Shown piece by piece: positions 40,090-49,457 of a DNA stretch of 64,000 nt. Location: assembly GCA_016841745.1 (NCBI GenBank), contig JAENYO010000005.1, positions 22,439 to 86,438 of the forward strand, read 5' to 3'. Position numbers and translations under genes: made by a program. A model generated the notes under the pieces. The model saw only the letters and a list, made by a program, of their open reading frames with translations. It was not told the DNA's origin and searched no databases. The stretch's first letter is position 1; each line of letters begins with the position of its first letter. The stretch is from Acetomicrobium hydrogeniformans (GTDB lineage Bacteria; Synergistota; Synergistia; Synergistales; JAFGMB01).

Positions 40090-41448
40090 CTATTTATCGA
40101 AAAAACTACTGAGATCCTGGCAATTTTCAATAACACGACACTGTTCCAGCAATTGGGCCGCTTTTGACTTCGGCAATTTCAAACTTGCAAGGGACATATA
40201 CTTATTCTCAATTTCCTGATCTGTCATTGTATTCTCAGGATCACCTTTCGGGTATTCAATGAAAGTATTATATATATTGCCCTCTGTCGTTGTTAAAGTG
40301 ATCTTTGAAGCCCACTTCTGTGGGTAGAGCGCAGTCATTTCCTTGCTCACTGACACGTTGATCCGGGGTAAAACCTGGGTAATTACAGGATCAGCTAAAT
40401 ATTTGTCTGCAAACTGCCCTACTCCCACTTCTCCATGGATCAATGCACAGGCTATGCAGTAAAACACACTGAATCTGGCCGCCGGGGAAGTTGTGAAATC
40501 CGTATTCCCAGCAAGTTTCAGAACCATATCATAGGTTTCCACATCTACTTTTTCCACATCCTGGTATGAAAGATCATTGGACTTCATAATTTCAAGGATG
40601 CCGTTAATAGGCCCATGGGTGTGACGGCAGGAAGCATAGGGCTTGTAGACAGTTTCATTTATCCGGAAAAACTTCCCCATATCCTTAAAGCTGTTTTCAA
40701 AATCTTGTTCTTCTGAATAAGCTTCGAAAAAACCTCTATCTCCTTCAAGTATCCTGGTCGCTCCGGTAAAACCCTTTTTTGCCATCAATGATGAAAGAAG
40801 GCCGTTGTAGGCCGCTTTACCACAGTGAAGATACTTGGTCATTGCTTTATCTGCAGCAAATTCCCATAACCCCGCTGCCTGGGAACCGGCATTACCTATT
40901 GAATTTAATGCCTGCTCTGGATCTAGACCCAGTAATTTAGCCGCTGCGGCAGAGGCTCCGAAGGACCCACAGGTAGAAGTAGAGTGCCATATCCTGTAAT
41001 GCGAAGGTGTCACCGCTTCACCTATCCTTATCATTACATCATAACCGGCCACTATGGCTTCGATCAGTTCCTTCCCGGAACTTCCAAGATATTCAGCAAG
41101 GCTGAAGGCGGTAGATATGACCGGTGCGGCAGGATGAACTATAGAACTTTTGTGGACATCGTCCATTTCAAGAATGTGACAGTTATAAGCATTAACCATA
41201 GCAGCCTGCAGAACAGTTCCCTTGTTAAAATCTCCAATAAACGTGGACTGCGATTTTCCTCCCATATCCTCCACAATACTCCTAATGATACGAGAAGCAG
41301 GAGTTGAGGAACCACCAAGGACACAGCCCAGCCAGTCAATAATGCATTTTTTTGTTACTGATACCGTTTCATTATCCAGATCTGAAAATAAAACAGATGG
41401 AATAAATTCAGCACATCGTTTACTTATAGCCTTTTCGTTACTGCTCAT
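40090..41448 (-). CDS. MmgE/PrpD family protein
   Basis: A 452-residue protein with the family signatures IDWLGCVLGGSSTPASRII (residues ~35-55), HILEMDDVHKSSIVHPAAPV (~85-105) and PYASCRHTHGPINGILEI (~280). Members include 2-methylcitrate dehydratase, cis-aconitate decarboxylase and iminodisuccinate epimerase. Propionate-pathway partners are absent, while a fumarase/aspartase-type lyase and fumarases are near, so an epimerase or dehydratase for an (amino)dicarboxylate is favoured. ATG at 41448 has GAAGGAG 8 nt upstream. A degraded second copy is fused to lyase remnants at 44769-45263. It is 48 nt downstream of the flavoprotein gene. Confidence 0.88.
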   Translation of the reverse strand: MSSNEKAISKRCAEFIPSVLFSDLDNETVSVTKKCIIDWLGCVLGGSSTPASRIIRSIVEDMGGKSQSTFIGDFNKGTVLQAAMVNAYNCHILEMDDVHKSSIVHPAAPVISTAFSLAEYLGSSGKELIEAIVAGYDVMIRIGEAVTPSHYRIWHSTSTCGSFGASAAAAKLLGLDPEQALNSIGNAGSQAAGLWEFAADKAMTKYLHCGKAAYNGLLSSLMAKKGFTGATRILEGDRGFFEAYSEEQDFENSFKDMGKFFRINETVYKPYASCRHTHGPINGILEIMKSNDLSYQDVEKVDVETYDMVLKLAGNTDFTTSPAARFSVFYCIACALIHGEVGVGQFADKYLADPVITQVLPRINVSVSKEMTALYPQKWASKITLTTTEGNIYNTFIEYPKGDPENTMTDQEIENKYMSLASLKLPKSKAAQLLEQCRVIENCQDLSSFFDK

Positions 41449-41496
41449 AACAACCACTCCTTCACAACTTTTCTTGAAAATATTTTTCACTCGAAA

Positions 41497-43080
41497 TTAT
41501 TCTTCAAAACTTGTTGAAAGCTTGTTTTCGTTCATCTTCACCAATTGCGATTTCTCAAATCGACTCTCTTCTGAAGGGAAATCTATTCTGCAATGGACTC
41601 CCCTGCTCTCCTGACGAAAAAGAGCCGCGCGGGCAACAGTAAGCGAAGATAACAGCAATCCCTCTATTTCCAATGCTGCAAGGATATCCATAGGTTTCTC
41701 TATTCGCAAGTCGGGCATATTTTCATAGATGGCTTCAAGTTTTGAGAGCGCTTTGGTTAAACCTTTTTCTTTTCTTAAAGGACCAAGGTATTTCTGGACA
41801 ATAGTCTTGATCTCTGTTCTAATTATTCCCGGATCAATACCATTATTGTCAGCACAATTTAAATCTTTTCTCCTCATGAGGGGTAGAGCCTCTATTGATT
41901 GTGAACTTGACGATATTGATGCAGACTGTTTCCCAGCCTTCATTGCAAAGGAAACCACGTTCGAAAGGGCATTTCCTCCGACCCTGCTTGCACCATCCAC
42001 TCCTCCTGTTACCTCTCCACATGCGAAAAGACCATCTATAGAAGTTCTGGCATTTTCATCAATACAGATCCCTCCGCAAAAATAATGCTCCAGAGGACTA
42101 ATATGGATGGGTCCGTAATCCCAGGGTCTGACGCCATGAGGGAAACAGGAAAGTATTTTTCTCTGATCCCATTCATCCCATTTTTTTCTCTGGATATCTT
42201 CCAGATGTAAAAGAACTTTCTTACCTTGAGATATTTTTTCCTGTACAAGCTTTGCCGTTCTGTCCCTGGCATACAGGCTGATCTCTTGTCCGCTATTAAT
42301 CCCCCAGATCTGCATTTGCTCTTTGAGGAATTCAGAATTGTCTTCGTCGGTGACCCTGGCCATATCAATAATTGGTAACCGGACCATCCAGGAAGGGAAA
42401 CCGGGCTCGTCAATTCCAAGGGGATAGAACTGAATAAATTCCATATCAGTAAGGGGTAATCCCGCCTTCAACGCAAGGGCATAACCATCACCTGTTATCC
42501 TTGAAGGGTTATCTGTCCTCTCATATATCTGTCCTGCTCCTCCAGTCGCCAGGATCACCGTCTTGCATTTTATCTGCTCAAAGGTTCCCTTGGTCCAGTC
42601 ACAATACTCGACACCCCATATCCGATTATTTTTTATAAGGATTTCAGTTACATAAACATTATCTAATAAACTTACTCCCTTTTTTATCGCCAGTGTCTTT
42701 AATTCTGAAATGAAGCCTCCTCCACTGACAATAGGGTTTGTTGATGAATCTCTGACGGTAGCATGACCATCTTTAAGAAATCTTAGAGTAATACCCCAGG
42801 ACTCTAGCTCCTTTAGAGCAGAATAAGCCTCTTTGCCCAGAGATTCTACTAATTTACCGTTATTTACGTTTCTGCCAACATTTGTCGTTTTATCTATATA
42901 ACTGTCAACACTTAGCTCTCCATCTGCAAAGGTGAAGTAACCGCTTGAATAAGCGGTTGACGATGCTGTCCCCACCGGAGTTTTGCTCATGATGGTCACA
43001 GAAGCGCCCTTTTTCAAGGCAGAAATGGCAGAAATCAGACCTGCTCCTCCTGAACCGATCACTATCACGTCAGTATTCAT
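41497..43080 (-). CDS. Soluble FAD-dependent dicarboxylate oxidoreductase (FrdA/NadB-like)
   Basis: A 527-residue flavoprotein of the succinate dehydrogenase/fumarate reductase/L-aspartate oxidase superfamily. The FAD-binding start is DVIVIGSGGAGLISAISALKKG; ILATGGAGQIYERTDNPSRITGDG, PLEHYFCGGICIDENARTSI and GLFACGEVTGGVDGASRVGG are present with the conserved His and Arg regions. A C-terminal helical domain is present (to ~500). There is no signal peptide and no iron-sulfur or membrane subunit gene nearby, as in NadB-type enzymes. It probably oxidises an amino-dicarboxylate or reduces fumarate in the cytoplasm. Substrate cannot be set from sequence alone. Confidence 0.87.
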   Translation of the reverse strand: MNTDVIVIGSGGAGLISAISALKKGASVTIMSKTPVGTASSTAYSSGYFTFADGELSVDSYIDKTTNVGRNVNNGKLVESLGKEAYSALKELESWGITLRFLKDGHATVRDSSTNPIVSGGGFISELKTLAIKKGVSLLDNVYVTEILIKNNRIWGVEYCDWTKGTFEQIKCKTVILATGGAGQIYERTDNPSRITGDGYALALKAGLPLTDMEFIQFYPLGIDEPGFPSWMVRLPIIDMARVTDEDNSEFLKEQMQIWGINSGQEISLYARDRTAKLVQEKISQGKKVLLHLEDIQRKKWDEWDQRKILSCFPHGVRPWDYGPIHISPLEHYFCGGICIDENARTSIDGLFACGEVTGGVDGASRVGGNALSNVVSFAMKAGKQSASISSSSQSIEALPLMRRKDLNCADNNGIDPGIIRTEIKTIVQKYLGPLRKEKGLTKALSKLEAIYENMPDLRIEKPMDILAALEIEGLLLSSLTVARAALFRQESRGVHCRIDFPSEESRFEKSQLVKMNENKLSTSFEE

Positions 43081-43212
43081 AATTTATTCTCACCTCAAGA
43101 ATTCCATCCTTTTTCTTGATAATTGCCTTGATTCCTTCTGTTACTTTCCTGAATAACCTGCGCTCCCTTACTCTTAGACATCTAATCATCTATTATTCCT
43201 GATATACACACT

Positions 43213-43228
43213 TATCTACTTGTGGATA
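43213..43228. promoter_or_regulatory. Candidate GntR/FadR-type operator upstream of the flavoprotein gene
   Basis: ATCTAC-TT-GTGGAT is a near-palindrome (one mismatch) resembling TCCACTTGTCTAC and GTCTAC-ACA-GTGGAT just upstream of the gntR gene (51746-51767). It lies 130 nt before the flavoprotein start. Weak evidence. Confidence 0.35.
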
Positions 43229-43312
43229 CAAAACCCCCGCTATTCTAAACAGACACCTTGGGAGTCATGAAATTTTGAGGTTAGCATGAAAACATAGTCA
43301 GACAATCCATAA

Positions 43313-44677
43313 CTACATCGGGGTCTTATTCAAAACATGATCGATACATGCATCAGTAAGCCCTAAATAATTTTCCGGATTGAGTACCTCATTAAGCTCT
43401 TCTTGAGTAAAGTACTTCTTAATACCTGGAAAATGAAGAACGTATTCATTAAAAGCAGTTCCTTTTTCATATGCTTCCATGGCTGCCATATGGATAATAT
43501 GATGAGCAGTCTCTTTTTTTCCTGTTTTCTTTGTAAGCGCGATCATTAAAGCCTCTGTCATAACAAGCCCGTTTGACTGTTCCAGATTTCGCCTCATTGC
43601 CTGGGTATGTACAACTAGATTTTCAAAAATAAAGTTAGCATTATTTAGCACCAGCTTTACCAGAACACATGTTTCAGGAATGATAAGATCTTCCATATAA
43701 AAACCAGTAATATCATGGGCTTCTTTCATGTGAGTATCAGTAAAAGCATATGCATTTGACCTGATTTTCTTGCACCAGGCCTGAATAGCCTCTAATCTTA
43801 CAGGATTCCTTTTTTGAGGCATTGTACTGGAACCGATCTGAGAAGATGAATCGAAGGGCTCTTCCAATTCTCCAATCTCATTTCTTTGCTGATTCATAAC
43901 ATCATCAGCAATTTTTTCAAAAGTCATAGCCAACAATGTAAACAGGGTCATCAATTCTCCCAGTCTTTCCATATGTCTACGGAGATTGATCGGATTGCTT
44001 TCAAGCCCTAACCGATCCAGAACCATTTTTTCCATCTCCAGACATTTGCTACCTGAAATGGCATAATGAGAAGAATAATTCCCCACTGCTCCTTTTATTG
44101 TGCCTTTCAATATCCTTTTCCTGGATTCCCGGAATCGTTCAACATGCCTGGAAATCTCATCTGACCATGTCGCAACGATAAAACCAAAGGTGGTAGGAAG
44201 AGCCTGTTGTCCATGGGATCTGTCAACCATCATTGTTTTTCTATGTTTCTTAGCCAGCTGATTCAATGTCCTCTGAAGTTTAAGCAAGTCATTTTCATAT
44301 ATCTCCATTGCCTTTTTAATTCTGTAGGCCAAAGTATTTTCAAATAATTCTGGCGTACAAGAACCATAATGAAGATATTCGCCAGCATTGTTTTCGCATA
44401 CTTCAGCCAAAGCTCGAATTGTAGCAACGCTGGCAAGTTTGGTTTTAGAATATAGTTCGGCAATTCTATGCATTTTGACATATTCCAGACTTGCCTTAGA
44501 CGAAATTTCTTTTGCTGCATCCTTTGGAATAATGCCTAACTCCGCTTGTACTTCCGCAAGCGTTGCTTCGAATAATAACCAACTCTCCACAACTTTTGTT
44601 TCGTCAAAGACATCTCGTATTTCTTTGGCATCATAATCACTGTTGAATATTATGCTGTCTATAATATTTACAGCCAT
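43313..44677 (-). CDS. Fumarase/aspartase-superfamily lyase (adenylosuccinate lyase / CMLE-like)
   Basis: A 454-residue lyase. It has the three conserved regions: KTKLASVATIRALAE ... HYGSCTPELFENTLAYR (C1, ~80-115), MVDRSHGQQALPTTFGF (C2, ~150) and the catalytic loop SSSQIGSSTMPQKRNPVRLE (C3, ~285). Members split succinyl adducts by beta-elimination to release fumarate or cyclise carboxymuconate. It is not the purine enzyme by context: no pur genes are near, while fumarases and malic enzyme are. Iminodisuccinate and related aminopolycarboxylate lyases belong to this superfamily, so a C-N lyase acting on an N-substituted aspartate is likely. ATG at 44677 has AAAGGGG 8 nt upstream. Confidence 0.88.
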   Translation of the reverse strand: MAVNIIDSIIFNSDYDAKEIRDVFDETKVVESWLLFEATLAEVQAELGIIPKDAAKEISSKASLEYVKMHRIAELYSKTKLASVATIRALAEVCENNAGEYLHYGSCTPELFENTLAYRIKKAMEIYENDLLKLQRTLNQLAKKHRKTMMVDRSHGQQALPTTFGFIVATWSDEISRHVERFRESRKRILKGTIKGAVGNYSSHYAISGSKCLEMEKMVLDRLGLESNPINLRRHMERLGELMTLFTLLAMTFEKIADDVMNQQRNEIGELEEPFDSSSQIGSSTMPQKRNPVRLEAIQAWCKKIRSNAYAFTDTHMKEAHDITGFYMEDLIIPETCVLVKLVLNNANFIFENLVVHTQAMRRNLEQSNGLVMTEALMIALTKKTGKKETAHHIIHMAAMEAYEKGTAFNEYVLHFPGIKKYFTQEELNEVLNPENYLGLTDACIDHVLNKTPM

Positions 44678-44768
44678 CAATAAAACCCCTTTCAAATACT
44701 CCATGTCTTCTCTAGAATCAGCTGAATTCTGTCAAGAAGTGCAATTCTAAAATGTCTGCAAAGAAATA

Positions 44769-45263
44769 CTAGATATCTTTGATAATGACTATGTTTTTGC
44801 ACTTTTTCAATAATGTTTCAGCTTCTTCTGATTCTTTCAATGTTGAAAGTTCCATAAATTCATTGTCTATTTCTTTGTTATTTAAGGGGTTTTCAGGACT
44901 TCCTTTAGAGAAAAGGAGCTGTATTTGGAAATATGTTGTTTTCAGTATTGATAGTAATCCGAGATATCCATTTCTCAGGATAGAGGTTGTCAGTTTCAGG
45001 ATCGACAGTTGTGTTAATTTTCTTTGTTATTTCCCTGACCTGTGGCTTCTCAACAAAAGGAATAAACGGATGTCTGGTGACAGCTATCCAATCTCTGGTT
45101 TCATTAAGATCTATGTGCTCAAGTTTCGCCTTTGAAATATTTCCAAGGCCGCTTCTACATCAAACCATTTTTGAACCATGTTCTTATCACTGATAATTCG
45201 TCGTAAATCTTCAGTTCCGAAAAGATGAGAGAATAAATTGCTATCATTTATATATGTAGCCAT
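44769..45263 (-). pseudogene. Fused remnants: 5' end of a second lyase joined to 3' end of a second MmgE/PrpD gene
   Basis: Starts MATYINDSNLFSHLFGTEDL with a good GAGAGG site. DKNMVQKWFDVEAALE and, after a frameshift near 45,140, AKLEHIDLNETRDWIAVTRH then PFIPFV are the N-terminus of a fumarase/aspartase-type lyase. The same frame continues VREITKKINTTVDPETDNLY then PEKWISRITI, which is the C-terminal part of MmgE/PrpD (compare TALYPQKWASKITLTTTEG in the intact copy). A second frameshift leads into KGSPENPLNNKEIDNEFMEL. A deletion therefore joined the two genes and at least two frameshifts followed. Confidence 0.85.
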
Positions 45264-45299
45264 ACAGGTGTATCCTCTCCCGAGTATCACCTTTGTCCT

Positions 45300-46460
45300 T
45301 TATCCCTGGACAAACACCGTAATTATCAGTTTGGTATATATAACCATGCAGAGAAGGGCAATAGGATAGGTGGCACCATATCCAGATCCGCATTCTTCGC
45401 CGCCAGTGGCATCAATGGCTACACCTAAGCCTGGCGTACTTGTCATGGCGCCGCATACTGCTCCGGCAAGAAGTATCCAGTTAAGCTTGAACAGATAACG
45501 CCCTACTAAAAAGGTAACCACCTCCGAACAAATGGCTGCGGAGAAACCGATCCCGATGAGAATGTGACCACTTTCTGCGAAGGTTTCAATAAGTTTTGGC
45601 CCTGCCATCAGTCCCACAGTTGCCAGAAAATATGCCAGGGATAAAGATCTAAGTGCTACCAGTGTTTTCTGCTCCATTCGCATGGGAAAGGGACCTATAT
45701 TGCCAATAGCACCAAAGACTAGGGCAATTATCAAAGCCCCTCCGGTAGTACCCAGGGATATTGAACCCAGATGGGGAATATTAATAGACATCTTTCCAAA
45801 TGCTATACCCGCCACGATACACAGGACAAAAGAAACAAGAGAAAAGGGGACCGAAGCAATTTTGTTCTCGGAGGTATCAATGCCAGGCGAATTATTGAAG
45901 ATCTTTTTCAGTTCCCGTTTTTCATGGTCAACGTCAATATGAAAAATGGATGGAACCAGCTGGACAAATAACACTACCGCAATAACTCCAATTGGATAGG
46001 TGACAGTATAGCCAATTGTCACCATGGCATTAGCGTTCGTGGCTTCAAGAGCTGCCCCAAGACCAGGAGAACTGGTTAGAGCACCTGTATATGAACCTGC
46101 TAAGAGAAAAGGGGACATGCCGGAAGGCAAGAATCTGGCAAATAACAGAATAATCATTGCACCAACCGATGTTGCAACAATACCAAGAATAATGAATTTT
46201 AATCCAAACTTACGGACTACAACGACAATATCCTTTGCAGAAATAAGTCCTACTGCTATGACGAAAAGAACAAGATTCCAGGAAAAATAACTGTAGGGTA
46301 CCTTGAAACCTATTAGACCCAGGATAAGACCGGTGAAAAGGGTCCCGGATATTCCCAGACTGATTCCTTTTACTTGTATCTGACCGATCAAAAGACCTGA
46401 AAGGACCGCAATACTGAGAATAAAAACATCGTTTTTAAATATTTCCGCCAGGTATGACAA
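45300..46460 (-). CDS. AspT/YidE-type membrane permease
   Basis: A 386-residue polytopic membrane protein with about ten hydrophobic segments and an internal duplication: LLAGSYTGALTSSPGLGAAL in the first half and LLAGAVCGAMTSTPGLGVAI in the second. The (G)A-x-TS-x-PGL motif is the hallmark of the aspartate:alanine exchanger family. The central TrkA-C domains of AspT are missing, giving a short form. TTG at 46460 is preferred because GGAGG is 6 nt upstream. Located between the lyase/PrpD genes and malic enzyme, it may exchange an amino or dicarboxylic acid against a decarboxylated or split product. Confidence 0.82.
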   Translation of the reverse strand: MSYLAEIFKNDVFILSIAVLSGLLIGQIQVKGISLGISGTLFTGLILGLIGFKVPYSYFSWNLVLFVIAVGLISAKDIVVVVRKFGLKFIILGIVATSVGAMIILLFARFLPSGMSPFLLAGSYTGALTSSPGLGAALEATNANAMVTIGYTVTYPIGVIAVVLFVQLVPSIFHIDVDHEKRELKKIFNNSPGIDTSENKIASVPFSLVSFVLCIVAGIAFGKMSINIPHLGSISLGTTGGALIIALVFGAIGNIGPFPMRMEQKTLVALRSLSLAYFLATVGLMAGPKLIETFAESGHILIGIGFSAAICSEVVTFLVGRYLFKLNWILLAGAVCGAMTSTPGLGVAIDATGGEECGSGYGATYPIALLCMVIYTKLIITVFVQG

Positions 46461-46572
46461 GATCTTCCTCCATGCATATATAATAAAGGTTTTTGACTTC
46501 AACTACGGATAACAGTATTAAATACTTAAAAAGATATAGAAGGAAATATCTCGATCTTTCAAGGATCGTACT

Positions 46573-46607
46573 AAAAAGCCAGGAGCCGCGAAAAAGCAAC
46601 TCCTGGC
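46573..46607 (-). terminator. Terminator of the malic enzyme operon
   Basis: GCCAGGAG / CTCCTGGC stem with a 14-nt loop, followed on the minus strand by TTTTTAG, 24 nt after the malic enzyme stop. Confidence 0.8.
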
Positions 46608-46630
46608 GTCAACTCAATTATACAATATCC

Positions 46631-47962
46631 TTATTCAGGAAGTTTAATAAATTTATTGTCGGTCAGGCACTGTGTCATATTATGTGCATACTCTATCTTT
46701 TCCGTTGCCATGGCATGCAGTTCTTCCCTGGTCATGGTTTTTCTGGCTACACCCTGCTCGATAGCCTTCATACCCACTGCTGTTGCCACTTCCGGATAAA
46801 CCCAGGCTTCATCCATTGTGGGGATGAGATAGTCTTCAGAAAGGCCCTTCTTCTCTGCACATTTAGAGAGAGTCTGAGCGGCTGCAATGCACATTTCATC
46901 TGTAATAGTTGTAGCCTGAACATCAAGGGTTCCACGGAAAATACCGGGGAAACCAAGAGAATTGTTAACCTGGTTCGGGAAGTCAGATCTTCCGGTCGCG
47001 ACTATCCTTGCTCCAGCTTCCTTGGCATCCCAGGGCCAGATCTCAGGAATAGGATTAGCACATGCAAAAAGAATAGCATCTTTGGCCATGCTGGCAACCC
47101 ATTCTTTTTTGACCACATCAGGACCTGGCCTGGTGTAACAGTAAACAACATCTGCATCCTTGAAGACGGCTTCAGGACCACCTTCAACACATGCAGGATT
47201 AGTGATCTGGGCAAAATGCCATTTCACGGCAAATTTATCTTTAAGATCAGTCCTACCCTTGTGGAGGGTTCCCTTGCTGTCTGCCATGATAACATTCTCC
47301 GGCTTGACTCCAGCACTGATAAGTATCCTGGCGGTGGCTATTGTGGCTGCGCCTGCTCCCAGGAAATGGACCTTCACTTCATCGATCTTCTTACCTACGA
47401 TCTTCAGTCCACTGAATAATCCAGCAAGGTTAACCGCTGCTGTTCCCTGCTGATCATCATGCCAGACAGGGATCTTGCAGTCTTTTCTCAGCTCATCAAG
47501 CACATGGAAACATTTGGGCTGGGAAATATCTTCCAGATTGATACCGCCAAAACTTGGGGCAAGGAGACGTACGGTTTCAATTATCTTCTCCGGATCCTTG
47601 GTGTCAAGGCATATGGCCACTGCATCTACGCCACCAAGATATTTGAAAAGGAGGGCTTTACCTTCCATTACCGGCATACCCGCTTCAGGGCCGATATCTC
47701 CAAGACCGAGAACTCTTGTACCGTCGCTTACTACGGCTACAGTATTTGCCCTGTTCGTGTATTCATAGGACAATTCAATATCTTCCTTTATAGCCTTACA
47801 TGGTGCGGCAACACCTGGGGTATACCAGATGGCAAAGTCCTTGACATCTCTTACACAGCATTTAAGTGCAGTCTGCATCTTACCCTTATAAAAGGGATGA
47901 AGCTTCATTGCATCCTCTGCAGGTTTTTTCGCTTTTGCGATAAGTTCTTCTTTGCTAAGCAT
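46631..47962 (-). CDS. maeB: Malic enzyme, NAD(P)-dependent
   Basis: A 443-residue decarboxylating malate dehydrogenase making pyruvate, CO2 and NAD(P)H. Visible features: IWYTPGVAAPCKAI, VLGLGDIGPEAGMPVMEGKALLF (in two parts of the malate site), PVWHDDQQGTAAVNLAG, the nucleotide-binding GAGAATIATARIL (~195) and FACANPIPEIWP. It is the short bacterial form without a phosphotransacetylase domain. It is last in the gntR-fumarase-fumC-mae set and would take malate from the fumarases onward. AAGGAGG precedes the ATG. Cofactor preference (NAD or NADP) is not determined. Confidence 0.95.
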   Translation of the reverse strand: MLSKEELIAKAKKPAEDAMKLHPFYKGKMQTALKCCVRDVKDFAIWYTPGVAAPCKAIKEDIELSYEYTNRANTVAVVSDGTRVLGLGDIGPEAGMPVMEGKALLFKYLGGVDAVAICLDTKDPEKIIETVRLLAPSFGGINLEDISQPKCFHVLDELRKDCKIPVWHDDQQGTAAVNLAGLFSGLKIVGKKIDEVKVHFLGAGAATIATARILISAGVKPENVIMADSKGTLHKGRTDLKDKFAVKWHFAQITNPACVEGGPEAVFKDADVVYCYTRPGPDVVKKEWVASMAKDAILFACANPIPEIWPWDAKEAGARIVATGRSDFPNQVNNSLGFPGIFRGTLDVQATTITDEMCIAAAQTLSKCAEKKGLSEDYLIPTMDEAWVYPEVATAVGMKAIEQGVARKTMTREELHAMATEKIEYAHNMTQCLTDNKFIKLPE

Positions 47963-48014
47963 TTATGTTCCTCCTTTTAGTTTCCTGTAAAATACTTTCC
48001 GGTTATTCTTTTGA

Positions 48015-49409
48015 CTACTTAACTTTTACGGTCTTTGGTGCGCACATGGACTTAAGGTCCATATATTTTTCAAACTCTTCTTCAGAGAGGTAACCAAGTG
48101 CCATGGCCGCTGCCTTAAGAGTAGAACCATCCTTATGAGCTTTCTTGGCGATCTCGGCAGATTTATCATAACCGATGTAAGGATTAAGAGCCGTTACATT
48201 CATCAAAGAATTGCTTACAAGATCATTGATCCTTGCTTCGTTGGCTTCAAGGCCTGCTGCACATTTCTCATTAAAAGCCTTCATGCAATCAGCAAGAAGA
48301 CGGGCCGACTGGATGAAATTGAATATCAACACGGGCATATAGACATTAAGCTCGAAGTTTCCCTGACTGGCAGCGAAACCTACAGTTACATCATTACCCA
48401 TAACCTGTGCAACTACCATCGAAACCGCTTCGCACTGGGTCGGATTGATCTTTCCAGGCATAATTGAACTTCCAGGCTCATTTGCAGGAATGGTAAGCTC
48501 TCCAAGGCTGCATCTTGGTCCAGCAGCAAGCCATCTGATATCATTAACGATCTTCAGAAGATCTGCAGCAAGGGCTTTAAGTGCACCATGTGCAAATACA
48601 AGCTCATCTTTGCTGGTCAATGAATGGAATTTATTGGGAGCAGTTTTGAAGTTCTTGCCTGTAATACCAGCTATCTGGGCGGCTACTTCCACGTCAAATC
48701 CTACTGCAGCATTCAGACCGGTACCAGTTGCAGTTCCACCGAGTCCGAGGTCTCTCAGATACTCCAGACTTGAAAGGATCATTTCTTCACAACGCTCAAG
48801 CATCCGGACCCATCCGCTGATCTCCTGACCAAGAGTCAGAGGAGTTGCATCCTGAAGGTGGGTCCTACCGGTCTTTACAAGATCCATATACTGCGCAGAT
48901 TTTTTGGCAAGAGTATTTTTGAACTCACGAAGAGCAGGAAGAACGCTGTCTTCAAGCAATAGTACCGCGGTAATATGCATGGCGGTGGGGAAAGTATCAT
49001 TTGAACTCTGAGATTTATTGACATGGTTATTTGGATGAACTTTGTTATCAGCATCGTTAAGGATCTGATTAGCCCTGTTGGCAAAAACCTCATTAACGTT
49101 CATGTTAGACTGGGTGCCGCTTCCGGTCTGCCATACAGCCAGTCCGAAGTTGCCATCAAGTTTACCCTCAAGGGTTTCATCTGCTGCCTGTGTGATAGCC
49201 TTCATTCTTACATCATCAAGAACACCAAGCTTGTTATTAGCCAGAGCTGCAGCTTTCTTGAGAACTGCAAAAGCTTCAATGACCTCTTTCGGCATTTTTT
49301 CGATACCGATGGGGAAATTGTCAATGCTTCGCTGAGACTGTGCACCATATAATTTGTCGGCAGGTACTTTAACCTCTCCAAGTGAATCTTTTTCAATCCT
49401 GTATTCCAT
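48015..49409 (-). CDS. fumC: Class II fumarate hydratase
   Basis: A 464-residue fumarase. Signatures: QTGSGTQSNMNVNEVFANRA (fumarase form; aspartases have GAGTSTNMN here), VKTGRTHLQDATPLTLGQE and the catalytic GSSIMPGKINPTQCEA. It interconverts fumarate and malate without a metal cluster. AAGGAGG lies before the ATG. It is between the class I fumarase and malic enzyme genes, all in the same direction with short gaps, so likely in one operon. Having both fumarase types side by side is unusual. Confidence 0.95.
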   Translation of the reverse strand: MEYRIEKDSLGEVKVPADKLYGAQSQRSIDNFPIGIEKMPKEVIEAFAVLKKAAALANNKLGVLDDVRMKAITQAADETLEGKLDGNFGLAVWQTGSGTQSNMNVNEVFANRANQILNDADNKVHPNNHVNKSQSSNDTFPTAMHITAVLLLEDSVLPALREFKNTLAKKSAQYMDLVKTGRTHLQDATPLTLGQEISGWVRMLERCEEMILSSLEYLRDLGLGGTATGTGLNAAVGFDVEVAAQIAGITGKNFKTAPNKFHSLTSKDELVFAHGALKALAADLLKIVNDIRWLAAGPRCSLGELTIPANEPGSSIMPGKINPTQCEAVSMVVAQVMGNDVTVGFAASQGNFELNVYMPVLIFNFIQSARLLADCMKAFNEKCAAGLEANEARINDLVSNSLMNVTALNPYIGYDKSAEIAKKAHKDGSTLKAAAMALGYLSEEEFEKYMDLKSMCAPKTVKVK

Positions 49410-49457
49410 AAAATAGATCCTCCTTCAAAATATTTTTAAAAAGTTTAACAGCAGACT

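Noticed and set aside
40090-41448. Calling the MmgE/PrpD protein 2-methylcitrate dehydratase
   Set aside because: No prpB or prpC homologue is present and the family has several other activities.
43313-44677. Calling the lyase argininosuccinate or adenylosuccinate lyase outright
   Set aside because: No arg or pur genes are near and the context is dicarboxylate metabolism; only the superfamily can be stated.
44779-45135. A 118-codon plus-strand frame in the gap before the permease gene
   Set aside because: The minus strand here encodes recognisable lyase and PrpD fragments, so this frame is a by-product.
46493-47419. A 308-codon plus-strand frame
   Set aside because: Antisense to malic enzyme; composition is odd and no start signal is present.
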